From positions 61,106-125,105 of the forward strand of contig MNCI01030085.1 of the NCBI GenBank assembly GCA_015680685.1: a stretch of 64,000 bases of DNA, read 5' to 3'. Positions 24,700 through 36,527 of the stretch are shown here, piece after piece (position 1 is the first letter of the stretch; each line of letters begins with the position of its first letter). A program made the position numbers and the translations under genes. The notes under the pieces were generated by a model. That model ran no database searches. It saw only the letters and a program-made list of their open reading frames with translations, and had not been told where the DNA came from. Source of the DNA: Gnetum montanum (taxonomy: Eukaryota; Streptophyta; Gnetopsida; Gnetales; Gnetaceae).

Positions 24700-27600
24700 T
24701 CTTAGAGAGATTAGGAAATGTATATAGTCTATTTTGCACAAGCTTGTATTTTCCATCTCCTTTGCTAACAATGTTAAAGAGGAGCTCTCCCCACAATGTA
24801 TTCCTGGGTCCATCATCATTGGTTTTGGCCTCTTCTACTCTATCAGGCTTCTAACTTTGTCACTAATGGTATGAGTTTCTTCCTAAAACTTCACTTTGGG
24901 TCCCTGTTCTATGTCAACATTGGTGATTGCTAGGAAAACCACACTATCATCATGAATAATTATTTCACCTCCCTCATAAGGTAGGTGAATTTCTTGGTGA
25001 ATGGGTAGGGACACAACTTGTAATTGGGCTTCCCAAGATAAGGTTTAATCTTGGTTTTTTCTCCATTACCAAGAAGTTAGCCATTGTGGGGAATTGTTTC
25101 CTTGCCACAAAGTCTAAAGAGATAGAACCTTTGGTGGTAACCCACAATTCATTGAAGGATTTAAGATCTAATGTTAATGTGTGTTGTATGTTTCCTATTA
25201 GGCCTAAACATTCAACGATGGTATAGGTTATTACGTTTTTTGCTACTCCATCGAATACATGCACTCTATGAACTTTATATTGTTTTATCCTTATTGTTAT
25301 AAAGAGGGAAGCCTTAGTTATGTTGCTGTTTTGGGGGTTGGTTTTAATTTTGTTATCGCAAAACATTAGTGATGTTGCTTTCGTTTCTTTCCTAGGTGAA
25401 GATGGTACCATCAATATATAGATGGGTTCTTCATTGGCGAGGATGTCCTTGCTAACAAGAAAGGATGTTAACATCTTAACTAGTGCTTTATGATGTGTAG
25501 TTAAGTTATGACAAGGTCATAAAAGCTAAGATCTACGTTCTTTTTCTTTAGCGACTATTTGACCTATTCCATTGCATTGAGAAAGTTCTTGTTGTTGGTT
25601 GTGGACTTTTTGTTCCTATTCTTCTTAAATTCTTTTGTGCATCTCAAAATGTCGACTTCATGTTTTGATTGTTGTGGCTTAGCCTCTTTCCCCACACCTT
25701 AGGGCTTGGGGTCCTCCTCAGGGTTATTAGTTGAAGCACCTAGGTAGTAGAGGCGATGGACATGGATTAGATGGGAGTGGGCTTCGATGGACCCACTTCC
25801 TTCCATGCATTAGGTTGCTTATTATCTTTGTTTTTATGCTTCCATGCAGGCTTCTTAAATTGTTTAGTGGGGGACTTCTTATTGTCATTGGTTGATTGAG
25901 AGGAAGAAACTATTGCATTGGCTACCATGGGAGGGCATCGTTCAATTGTAAGGATGGATTCAATTGAAATGGAAGGGGGCACTCTAATTATGAAAGGCTC
26001 TTTAGGGGGTAGAGGTCATTGTATCCTTACAAAAAAGGGGGTCTTTGAACTAGTGGAAGTTGAAGGACTCCTTTCATTACAAGTAGGTACTCAAATAAAA
26101 AATGGTTTCCACACAAGCCTTGGATCATTGTTGACATTGAAAGTCACTATGGTATATAGGCTATTGTTGGCATTCAATGGGTTCTTATAGAAATGCATTG
26201 ATTGGTTCTAAGGCTTAACTTAGTTGGAGGCATCAAGCACTAGTTCACCCTTGTCTATCATCTTTTGCAGCTTATTTTTTAGCACTAGGTAATAGTCAGT
26301 ATCATGACTTGGCAACTGATGGTAATGACAGAAACAATCAAGCTTAAATTATCTAGGCATTGAAGGGTCATCTTTGGTTGCATGAGTGGGGTCTTTGACT
26401 AACTCACATAGTCTCTCATGCCTCTTATGGGAATTTTCCATCATTTTCTTATATTGTATTCTCTCACTCTCCAATAGTTGGTCAAGAAGTTCCAATGCCT
26501 TTAATAGTAGACTAGTATATTTTGATTGGTCTTTTCATTCAAATTTAGATCTAGCAATAGTTGATGTAGAGGATTTAGAAATTAAGGGTTGGTTGTTGTT
26601 GGTAAGAGCCTTGGGTTGATTTTTTCTTGGCCCTTGGGTGGTCATCTTACTCTTCTTTACCACAATGGCCATTGCTATGTAGTTTTGTCTTTCCCTCTCC
26701 TTATCCTTTCGTGCATGTTGGGTCTTGTATGCCACAGATGGGATCATGACAAGCTTGTGTGCCATTCTCTATGTTCTTAGTTTGGGAGAAGGCCTAACTA
26801 AGCAATCATGGATCTAAGTAGTATAATTTTAACTTGATAAAGTCGTTAATCATCCCCTTGAATATAGCTAGAAGGTGTGTCTTAGCTATTGGTTTTAGAA
26901 TCTCATTGAGCAAAGCATTCCACTATTGTATGAACTTTTGCACCAACTTAAGGGGTCCTTGCTTGACCTTCATTAGTTGGTCAACGGTTTTGTTAGGTTT
27001 CAAGTTGTACTTAAAATGGTTAATGAATTATGAAATCAAGTGATCCAGTGAGGATATGGATCCTCTTGATAAGGCATAGTACTAGTCTAGGGCTTTTCCT
27101 ATAAGAGAAATAGGGAAAATTCACATTATCATGTATGGCCAGGCTTATAGTAGTAAGCAGTCAAATTTGAAGGTTATAAGGTGTGCGTTAGGATCACCCT
27201 CATCATTGTACTTGGTAAATTGAGGTATGAGGATAGATGGGGGAAGAGTTAGCTATGGGACTACAAGCATGATGGGATCATCTTGATAGAAGTCCATTAT
27301 CTTAATGGTCTAGGATGTGGAAGCCTTAAGCCTTTGTAACTCTTCCGTTAAGTCCTAGATCATATGGAAGGCTTGATCTAGTCCTTGAGCTGACCTTATG
27401 GGTTGTGGGATTTGTATGAAAGGTTGGGGTATGAGTTGGGAGGCCTGTGGCCTCATGATGGATTGTGGCACTAATAGGAGAGGTTGAGTCATTATGGTTG
27501 TGGGTGGGCTAAATAGTGAAAAAGAAGTTTGTGTTAGTATCTAGGGCACAAAGAGGACAAAAGGGGTATGTAATCCTTTGATCACTTTAGGTACCGCTAT

Positions 27601-28302
27601 GGGATCCATCTATGTAAAAAAGGGGTGAGTGGTAGTCACAATCACTGATGATGGCCTCATAGACCATGGTTGCATGGAAAAAGACATGGAAGTGGGGAAT
27701 GGTATTGCTTGCAACATTGATTATTTTTGATGTGCTGCTATAATGGGCATTGGTCCAAACATGGTTGGATAAGAGGGAGGTGAGGCTTAAGGGACCTGTC
27801 TCATGGGAGAGGTAAAGGAGGTTGAGGTGGGCATGTTAGCTTTGGAAGTTGATTGTAGGAAGAGCCCTCCTATGAGATTCTCATGTTCAAAATTAGCCCC
27901 AAACTCATCTTCTTTCTCATGTTGTTCATTTGAACTAACCTTCCTGTTGTCCTCATTCATCTCAATCAACTAAGAAACGATGTAGGTGTAAGTCTCATTT
28001 AAAGGTATTTTATCATATAGGGAAGGTATGTACTCCTTCCCATCGTGGTGGATGAGTTCATACTCCCTTTTTGCCTTTGCCTCCATTCTCAAAATGAGCA
28101 TGCCAGCCTGAATTTTAGCACAAATGAGGTGTTAATGATCTTCATTTATCACTAAAAATTTTGGGCTTTTACCCCTAAGCCTAAGTGATTTCCTACACTC
28201 AGCTACAGTGGGGTCTTTGGGATGACAATCCCTTATGGCCTGTTGGTTGGACGCTACATTAGTGAAGTTGAATGACAAAATGGTTGATTGGCTAAATGAC
28301 AT
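24700..28302 (-). pseudogene. Tat/Ogre-lineage gag and protease (decayed)
   Basis: Start ATG at 28302 (MSFSQST). Order on the minus strand: N-terminal region, a proline-rich stretch (27700-27300), retrotransposon gag core at about 27260-26880 (IPQFTKYNDEGDPNAHL, IFPISLIGKAL), a lysine-rich linker, a C/H-rich element at about 26345-26260 (CFCHYHQLPSHDTD), and protease-like sequence to about 24970 (VHVFDGVAKNVI, LNLILGSPITS). These match the order in Tat and Ogre elements. Stops and frame changes abound. Gag would form the particle that packages RNA. It is the likely 5' half of an element whose pol could be the stretch at 9270-12410, which has the same lineage and strand. Confidence 0.8.
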
Positions 28303-28769
28303 TGTGATAATGTTTAAAATGACATGATAAAATGTTTAATGAACTAATGAAATAAAAATTCTAGTAGATGGAATTTTTAAAATGTAAAATGAGGTGTGGT
28401 TGTCAAATTGTTATATATTGCAACTGTAAAATACAGTGTAGGATGTAGTGAAAGGGAGTATTCCTTTTACCAATAAAAATATAAGAATTTTATGTCAAAC
28501 TCCCACCACTTTAGGCCTACTAGCAGTACCCATGTTGGAGATGGAAAGGAGGGAAGAATGAGGGTGGGGTTAAGATAAACAATCTTACACTCTCCCACAT
28601 AGCATTACAGGGGTGTCTTCCCTTGGCAGGTTTGATGGTTATTTCCAAAAATTAAGGTGAAAGTTTTACTTTTTCTTTCAACAGTTTTTTTGGTCTTGGG
28701 TGAAACACCAATGTTGGCCTTATTATGAAATTTTAATAGTAGAAGGGTATGAGGTTTTTGGTGAAACAC
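28303..28769. other. Probable 5' leader of the Tat/Ogre element
   Basis: No gene. It lies upstream of the gag ATG on the minus strand. GTGAAACACCAATG occurs at 28701; removing the inserted element at 28770-36522 recreates almost the same word at its insertion point. AACAC at 28765-28769 is the left target duplication. Confidence 0.4.
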
Positions 28770-29628
28770 TGATGAGATGTCATTTGGTAGGCCCTGACAT
28801 CACATACCTGACGTTGGAACCAATAAGCAACGTTAGATATCTAACGTTGCCTCATTTGGATTTGCCTATAAATATAACACGTGGGCACTCGAATGAGAGA
28901 GAGGTAGACTATATGAAGTAGAGAGAATATTTTTAGTTTTTAGTTTCTTTCCTTAGAATTGTCATTCCTAGTGCATGCCCGTACTGTGATGTTTGTAATC
29001 ATACAACACCTTTGTTTGAGTGTGATGTACTTGGACATATTATGTGACTGGTAATAAAGATCAAGATTACCTCCATCATTGTAGCATCCACTTAGATTAT
29101 TATTTCTTTTAATTGCTAAATTATTTACTATTTTATTTAGTTAAATGTTTCCATTCATTGTTATTTACTATTCCTGTTATTAAGCGAAATGCGTACACCT
29201 TAATCATGAGCATTTAAGTGGAAGTACTTGGCAACCAAGCAGTCTATCATTTGGTACATCCAGTGACATACACTTGGAAATCTTAGAAGTAGTTTTGCAA
29301 AGTCCAAGATGTATATAGATGATTAAGGGTGGATAGCAATTGCACATAGGCTAGATAGATTTCACTTTCCATTGTCTATTAGGTTAATTAATTAACCTTT
29401 TTTTCGTCATTAGGAGTAGCCTAGAAATTAGACAACATCATACGCCTCACTTTAGACTAAAACATACGTGACAAAGCTACCACTAGTGCAAGTGGGAAGA
29501 CAACAAATTGTGATTAGAGCATAATGATTTAGATACCACAACTACTTCCATCCACAAAATTTGACTGGATCGTGCATGAACACTTGTGATTTGTATGATT
29601 GAGCGTATGGGTACCTTGTAGCTCATCA
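28770..29628 (+). repeat. 5' LTR
   Basis: TGATGAGATG to GCTCATCA, 859 bp. U3 holds CTGACGTTGG and two inverted AACGTTAG/CTAACGTT words around GATATC (28829-28848), then TATA box CCTATAAATATAAC (28865-28878). Partner of 35639-36522. Confidence 0.9.
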
Positions 29629-29650
29629 TTCGAGCCATTGCTGGGGATGG
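29629..29650 (+). other. Primer binding site
   Basis: TTCGAGCCATTGCTGGGGA directly after the LTR resembles the Athila-type site TGGCGCCGTTGCCGGGGA (tRNA-Asp type) with several substitutions. The first bases no longer fit a CCA end, in keeping with decay. Confidence 0.6.
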
Positions 29651-29760
29651 TGCTAGTTATCTAGATTAGTTATATTATACATGATCATTGTAAAGGTATT
29701 AATGATCTATCTTTTAGAAAACATTAATATTTTAAGTCACACACATTATTAGACAAAACC

Positions 29761-32090
29761 ATGTCTTATTCACATAGGACCCATGATGCATTATATGATG
29801 AGAACACTCATAGGAGAAATGATAGGATATATACTTAAGAAAATTAGAGTGAACAACCTTAAGCGGGGATTTCCTATGCTCATTTAGACTCTTACTACAC
29901 TCAAAGACTATGTTCAGCTAGTGTAGAAAATCCTAGAGGAGATGGAGTAAGTCCTAGATCAAGGAGGGCCTCAAGGGTTAGGACCTCTTGTAAACCTAGA
30001 CAAGATAAATCAAGGGACCATGGGGAGAACTATAGAAGCCATGACAATTCTTCCAGCTCCTTATCTTCCTCTTCCTCTTCAATGTCTAGTTCTGATGAAG
30101 ATGAACGTAGCTATAGAGATAGAGCTCCATTAAAGGGTTAGACTAAAAATTGGAATTAAACCCACGAGAAAGATCATAGACAACACCATCATGATCAAAA
30201 AAATAGAGATAGAAATTTCCCTCAAAACCTATTTGATGACAATGAACCCCTATTGGCCTCTAAGAGCCTAATGCATATCATAGAGGCTGTGAAGATATCA
30301 TGCAAGCATCGCAAAATGAGTCATCTACCTAAGCTTGACATGAATAATATTCCTAAATTTGTAGGAGGCTATAATTCGTATCCACAACATCATTTAAAAG
30401 CCTTACATGATGCTTGTGCTTTCTACAACATTGATAGTGGATGACAAAAGCTTAATCTCTTTCCTAGGATATTAATTGATAGAGCCAAAGTGTGGTATAC
30501 ATCATTGAGAACAAACTCAATCTGACGATGGTATACGATGCTAAAGCTATTCAATGAGAAGTACCAAACATATGTGAGGGTGCCCAATTTGAGGAGACAA
30601 ATCCAAGAGTGGAAATCAAAACAACATGAACCCTTGGACATGGCCTTAGATAGATACTATGTCCTACTGAATAGATTCCTAGGTCATGGTTTCTCTAAGG
30701 AAAGGAAACTATTCTACATCATAGATGGGCTTCATACTGAAACATGAGAGACTCTTGGGATGTATGCCCTAAGGAAATTATATGAGCTCCAAGCCTAATA
30801 AATTAGAGAGATAATAGAGAATGTGGCAAAAGAAGAAGGAGAGATATGCAAATGGGAGAATGTCGAGAAATATCAATGGCACCTGACTCTTCAATTGAAG
30901 GAGGTCCAGATTTATGGTAAGGAGAATGAAACTACTCTCGATATGGTGATTTTGAAACAAACGTTGTCAATGAAGGAGTCTATTGATGACCTCAAAGTAA
31001 AGTTTAATAGGATGTGCAAATGGATAAATGAAAACATTATAATTCTTATTGAGATAGTCATAGACAAGATCATGCAACACAAGCTAGGCAGTCATAATAA
31101 ATAGAGGACAAAGAACCAAGAAATAGCTAGGAACACTTTTTAGCAAATGTAAGAAATGACTAATGAAAGTGAGGCTAAAGACTCAACCATAGACAAATAT
31201 GATGGATGCAACCTATGCATATATGACCATCCAAGACGCCAATGCCCTATATTGTTGCATATACAAGAGTATTGGGTAGGTGCCTTAAATCTGAAGTTTG
31301 TGTATAAGCACATGCTCAAGAGATTTCCTATTCCACAAGTAATTACAGACAATCCCACAATCGATCATACCATCCTCTAGGGACCTATTACTAGCCTCAA
31401 CAAAATCATCAATTGTAGTGGCAACAACCATAGTTGTGGGGGAGGCCACCACCAAATTAGCCATACGCTCTAAAACTGCAAGGATATTATGTTCGACACC
31501 TTATTTCTCTAACTAGTTCTACATCCTATACTTCAAATCACTACTACCACTCTTTCGAGTACCATCAATCCATGTCATCCCCTGAAGGATCACCACCTTG
31601 TGCCTCTTACCATCTAACTTACCCTTGATATTCTCATAATTCACCTCCTCATATGTCATCACTAGTAAGTTAGGAAGTTTCAACACCACAATATCAATAA
31701 ACGAGTGTCACTTGTGTTGCTAATGTGCATAGACATGTTGATACTAGTGGGTCCCAACCACAATGTATGAAACGACCCTTCTGGTGGAAGGGCCATAAGC
31801 CAAAGCAAACCATGCATGGACCCATCACATCAACTGAGTCAGCACAAGGCCTATTTGGTGCACCACCTTCCTTGTCTCAACCAATGTCCTCTGACCATAC
31901 ACTAGGGCCACCACCCATTAGTACTCCAATCCCAATTCCAACCAATGAATCTACAAGCGTGGGGAGACAAATACATCCATCAATATTGTATCATGATCAA
32001 GGGTGCAATGATGGCCTAGCCATCTATTATATTAACACACCTCATACCTTGACCCACCATACATTTAACCATCAAGTGTGTGATCAATAA
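29761..32090 (+). pseudogene. gag (decayed; single frame to 31380)
   Basis: ATG at 29761 (MSYSHRTHDA). The frame stays the same through segments at 30253, 30538, 30823 and 31156, broken by about a dozen stops and no frameshift until near 31400. Features: Ser-rich stretch (30040-30100), gag core with LDMNNIPKFVGGYN and NLFPRILIDRAKVWY (30320-30740), and a zinc knuckle CNLCIYDHPRRQC at 31208-31246, which is CX2CX3HX4C. From 31725 a proline-rich tail is open in another frame. The core matches the gag at 50600-52776 (LDMNNISQFEGGYN). Where that copy has TAG (51556) this one has a Gln codon in NLRRQIQ. Confidence 0.85.
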
Positions 32091-33600
32091 TTTTTCTACC
32101 CAGCCACCACACTACCAATAGACACCTAGTGGCTAGGGTATGGACAACTCCCAACGTTCCATACATGCATGGATCCCATTAATCTACTTATTAATCCTTG
32201 TCATGGCCAAATGTTTAGTTGTGGGGGTTACCTGCATTCTAATATTTAGGATTTTAAAGTGCTTTTCATCTTCTTGTTTTACATTTTTTTGTCATTTTCC
32301 TATTTCTTGATCCAAAATTTTCCTATTCCTTCCAATTTTTTCTCACTGTTGTTTTCATTTTGTTTGTTGAATAGTCTCACTTGTGAATAAGATGCTAATG
32401 TTTCCCATTGAGGTGAGGTTTTCTCTATGTTGTCAAGTCATAAGGGACTACTTATTCAAACATTGAGACCATGACATCCATTCCCTCATTCCATTAATAA
32501 GAGGTTCTTGCTATGGTCATAATGATAACCTTTTCATCATCTAACCTAATAAGAAATCTATAATCATTGTGTCTGAACAAAAGAGTGTATAACCATGAAA
32601 GAATGTTAAGGGTGTGACATCAAGGGGATTTGTGGATTCTCTTTGGTCACTTTTGTATGTTCTATCATATTGTTGAGGTTGTAACCATATCCTTATGGAT
32701 CCAGTGAAAAATGGAAGTAAGCGCAACCTAAAACAACACTAAATAAATTTCTGCGGGTCCCATTGGAAAGACATGTACCCAAGCCGAAAGGTTGGTAGCT
32801 TCTTAGAATCACATAAAAAAATTAAAAATTAAATAATAATAATAATATAATAGTAAGTGTTCCATAATAAAGCTCCTTCCTTGGACAAAATACCAAGTGA
32901 TGTTACTCCTCGTGACTTGGGTAGTCTTATGGTTGTTCACCAATGAGATGAAATAATGTGATGTCATTGCAATGTGGTGTGGACTTGGTTTGAATCTTAG
33001 GAAGGAGGACACATGGTTATTTAACCACTAATAGCTCACAAGGTTTCATTGTGGCCCTGGTAAGACCTCATATCCTAATTTTTGCAATCCTTTTTATCAT
33101 CCATCTCACCTTGTTGTTCAGATAATCATAGCTTGTGGTTTTATGTAACATGGAATTAGAATAGTAATTTGGTGGTTTTAACATGTGTGTTTTGTTTCAT
33201 AAGTATGCGTTGCATTTAACCCCTATTGTGCCTACGGACATTCTAGGTGTGGTTACACAAGGGCATTATAGGTTAGAGCCTACTTTGGCGAGGACCCACT
33301 TGTGTAATTTTTGTCACTCATACTTGTTTAACATTACCACATCATTTTTCACCTTCCAAGTGCTCAAATTGTTACATTTTATTTTTTCCCTCATCATGAA
33401 ACTGATCTATGCCACAACCTCAATTTCAACACCTTTTCTTGCTCATTCTAGTGCTTTTCATGTCGATGACTTCACCTTATCATATTTTTTGTGCCTTAAA
33501 AAATAGATTTTCACTTACCCCAGAATGATAAATTTACCTTCAAACCTTCCAACCAATCCCAAAGCTTTAGTATGCATGTTCAGTCCCCCCATCAAATGGA
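32091..33600 (+). other. Conserved non-coding region
   Basis: Aligns with 1926-3330 over most of its length. It includes a T-rich start (32260-32350), the CCATTAATAAGAGGTTCTT word (32491-32509), and the GGGCATTA..AGGACCCACT block (33243-33304). Confidence 0.7.
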
Positions 33601-33707
33601 AATTTTTGGACCTTGATGTTGTGTACCCAACGTCAGGTCGGACTCAATGTCACATACTCGACGTCATGTACCCAACATTGGGTCTCACAAAAAGTATAAA
33701 TATATGA
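33601..33707 (+). promoter_or_regulatory. Internal promoter with AACGTC-type array and TATA box
   Basis: GTGTACCCAACGTCAGG (33621-33637), TACTCGACGTCATGTACCC (33655-33673) and CCCAACATTGGG (33671-33682) precede a TATA box, GTATAAATATATGA (33694-33707). U3 of the right LTR has GTGTACTCAACGTCGG (35699-35714) and TATACGACGTCAAAG (35674-35688). So the words next to the internal TATA match those in the LTR of the same element, yet differ from the GATATC words in the element at 261-7758. Confidence 0.6.
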
Positions 33708-34219
33708 CCCCCACAACACTTGAACTTCATTTTCCTTATTTGCTATGAGGGGAGTTGTTGAATTTTTCTCTCATGACTTAGAGCTTTGTGTGTCCATTTC
33801 CACTTGTGATATTTAGCTTTCTATTACTCCGATTTCTATGTTGTTCGAATCTATCTGAACCTAGAGTGTGCAACTTAGTTGTGGTTGGTGGGGGGGGGTG
33901 GTGGGGGAAGAGGAGAGGGGCTTCTTGCATGTAAAACTTGCATCAAATTGCCGAATTTTTCTATCACTGAGAAGGTATCATAAGGGTTAAAATGTTAGAA
34001 ACCTTAGGAGCTATAATGAAAAATCACTCATGTTAATGTCAAAAATCCAATTTTTCCAACCCATGGGGCCATAACCATTAATATAAGCCACATATAATGA
34101 AAAAATAACTAGTTTCAAAGGGTTGTAAAAGGAGATAGACACTTTTTGGGGATATTTCTTGAAAATTTTCCTAACCTTGTAATCATATGCATTATGAACT
34201 TAATGAACTAAGGTTATGA

Positions 34220-34287
34220 GTAAGGTATAAATCTATTGATGATAACAAACATAACCATAGTAACACTTGGTTTTTGCTTAATTGCAG
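34220..34287 (+). other. Putative 68-bp 5' UTR intron before the 3' ORF
   Basis: GTAAGGTATA at the start, TTGCTTAATTGCAG at the end, then ATG at 34288. Same position and same length as 3870-3937. Confidence 0.55.
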
Positions 34288-35441
34288 ATGGCCCCAAGGA
34301 GAGGTGCTCAAGGTGAACCCTCACAGAGAGCTGCTAACAGCCACGTGGTGGTCACAATCAGCAAGGCGAACATGTGGAACATGTTGAGTAGGAGGCCTAG
34401 TGATTCGGTATTCACCAAGAGGTCGCTACTACTGGGTAATTGGTCCAAGGAGAGGCAGTAGAACTACCAACCCTCGAGCAGTGACAACATCTCATGTTAC
34501 CCCTAGACTACCTTGCTGCCACCTTGGAAAAGTCCACATTGGCTCTTTGTGGAGAAACAAAAGAACATCCTAGAAGAAAACGTTCACTAGTTGCAAGAAC
34601 AACTAGTGAGGGTTAACCAAGACATGAATAGATTGGCCCAGGAGAATAGAACCCTCTTCATGAAGGAGGTCTATGCTATCTTCCAAAATTCAACCATTGA
34701 AATTAGTGCATGGCAAAATAAGGCTAAAAAGCATAAAAAATTGAAAGAGCACTTCTGCAACCAGGTTGGCATGTACAAACAAATCAATGAGAATGAAATC
34801 TAGATGCCAAAGCCTACATCAGCTCCTTATTAGTGTAGAACCCTAAGTGTTAGCCCACCTTGGATAGTTATGCCGTAGTCTAATAAGCGGAAGTAAAAAA
34901 TAAGGATATGTAGATAAAGGATGTAAAGAAATACATGGCATTGGCTAACCTTAGTTATGCCAACCTTGGCATGTTAATAGCATGTCGTCCCCAAAATGAG
35001 TTGGAGAAACAAGTGGCAACCACCTATGCATTATATGAAAAAGAGTTTACGGATCTAAAGGATGCTTTGCAAAAGTTGTAGGTGGAAAACTCAGAGTTAG
35101 AGATGGTCAAAGGTAGTTATCAAGGACAAAAGGATGTAGCCTCGAACCTAGCTTGAAGATTGACAGATTATCATAAACTTAGAGACAAACCTAGGGATTT
35201 TGTGGAAGAACGATGATAGTTTGTGGCATGGTATGTAAAACCAAATCATATGTTTCCACAACTAGCATGCCCTTGGGATGTACTGGCATCGACACAGATC
35301 GGCACAATAACCTGGACAGTGCATGACCTAAGGATGGAAGAAGAAAAGTTGCAGGCCTTGCTCAATCATTACAAATTTTAATGGCCGAGTGGTAAAGGAA
35401 AGTAGTCGATGGAAGAGCCACTACCTCTAGGTACCACATGA
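34288..35441 (+). pseudogene. Short 3' ORF: N-terminus joined to coiled-coil part
   Basis: Begins MAPRRGAQGEPSQRA. The plant-transposon-like domain present at 4330-4800 in the other copy is missing; soon after the start the sequence aligns with the coiled-coil part (LQEQLVRVNQDMNRLAQENR, 34594-34653, against the same segment at 5820-5880). It ends with MEEPLPLGTT and TGA at 35439. Stops and frame changes are present. Likely a deletion derivative of the longer 3' ORF. Confidence 0.6.
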
Positions 35442-35630
35442 GCTTCTCAGTTTTTCTTTTGTTTTGTTTGTAATAAAGTGTTCCATTTTTGTACTACACC
35501 ACTACAACATGTGAAGAGTCAATCATTTTGTTCATTGTTTGAGTTAGTCAATAATCCCATACCTGCCAATATTTTGTAAGAAACTTGTTTCTCATTTTAT
35601 TTAACTCGAGGACAAGTTTTCATTCAGTTA

Positions 35631-35638
35631 TGGGGGTA
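35631..35638 (+). other. Polypurine tract
   Basis: TGGGGGTA directly before the LTR start TGATGAG. The upstream 130 bp (TCAATAATCCCATACC and CCAATATTTTGTAAGAAACT) is shared with the 15-kb Athila on the minus strand at 39353-39480. Confidence 0.8.
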
Positions 35639-36522
35639 TGATGAGATGTCATTTGGGAGGCCCCGATGTTGGATATACGACGTCAAAGCCTTGATAGCGT
35701 GTACTCAACGTCGGAGCCAATAAGCAATGTTAGATATCTGATGTCACCTCATTTGGGTTTGCCCATAAATATAACACTTGGGAACTTGAATGAGAGATAG
35801 GTAGAATGTATAAAGTAGAGAGAATAGTTTTAGTTTTCATTTTTTTCTTAGAATTGTCATTCCTAGTGCATGCCCACATTGTGATGTTTGTAATTGTATG
35901 ACACCTTTGTTTGAGTGTGACATACTTGGACACGTTACATGATTGGTAATCAAGATCAAGATTACTTCCATCATTGCAGCATCCACTTAGATTGTTATTT
36001 CTTTTAATTGCTAAATTATTTACTATTTTCTTTAGTTAAATGTTTCCATTCATTTTTATTCACTATTCTTGTTATTAAGTAGAATGCATATGCCTTAATC
36101 ATGAGCGTTTAAGTGGAAGTACTTGGCAACCTAGTAGTGTATCATTTGGTACATCCAATGACATACACTTGGTAATTCTAGAAGTAGTCTCATGAAGTCC
36201 AAGACATATACAGATGATTAAGGGAAGATACCCATTGCCTATAGGCTAGATAGATTTCACTTTCCATTGTCCATTAGCTTAATTAATTTACCTTTTATCG
36301 TCATCAAGAGTAGTGTAGAAATTAGACAACATCATATGTCTAACTTTGGACTAAACCATATGTGACAAAGTTGTCACTAGTCCAAGTGGCAAGACAGTGA
36401 ATTGTGATTAGAGCATAACGATTTAGATACCGCAACTAGTCCCATCGATAGAATTCAATCGAATTGTGCATGAATGCTTGTGATTTGTATGGTTGAGCGT
36501 AAGGGTACCTCGCTGCTCATCA
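35639..36522 (+). repeat. 3' LTR
   Basis: TGATGAGATG to GCTCATCA, 884 bp, followed by AACAC (36523-36527), the right copy of the target duplication. TATA box CCATAAATATAAC at 35763-35775. Confidence 0.9.
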
Positions 36523-36527
36523 AACAC

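Larger units (their letters stand above)
28770..36522 (+). mobile_element. Complete Athila-lineage element without protease or polymerase
   Basis: 7.75 kb with LTRs at 28770-29628 and 35639-36522, flanked by the 5-bp duplication AACAC (28765-28769 and 36523-36527). Inside: primer binding site, gag (29761-32090), conserved non-coding region, internal promoter (33601-33707), 68-bp putative intron, short 3' ORF (34288-35441), polypurine tract. There is no protease, RT, RNase H or integrase, so any movement needed enzymes from a relative such as the element at 38555-53718. It is inserted upstream of the Tat/Ogre gag. Confidence 0.9.

Noticed and set aside
33878-33912. Possible G-quadruplex run (G9 and G5)
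   Set aside because: Single homopolymer-rich stretch in the decayed leader of the 3' ORF; a short G run occurs at 3603-3610 in the sister copy, but that is not enough to claim function.
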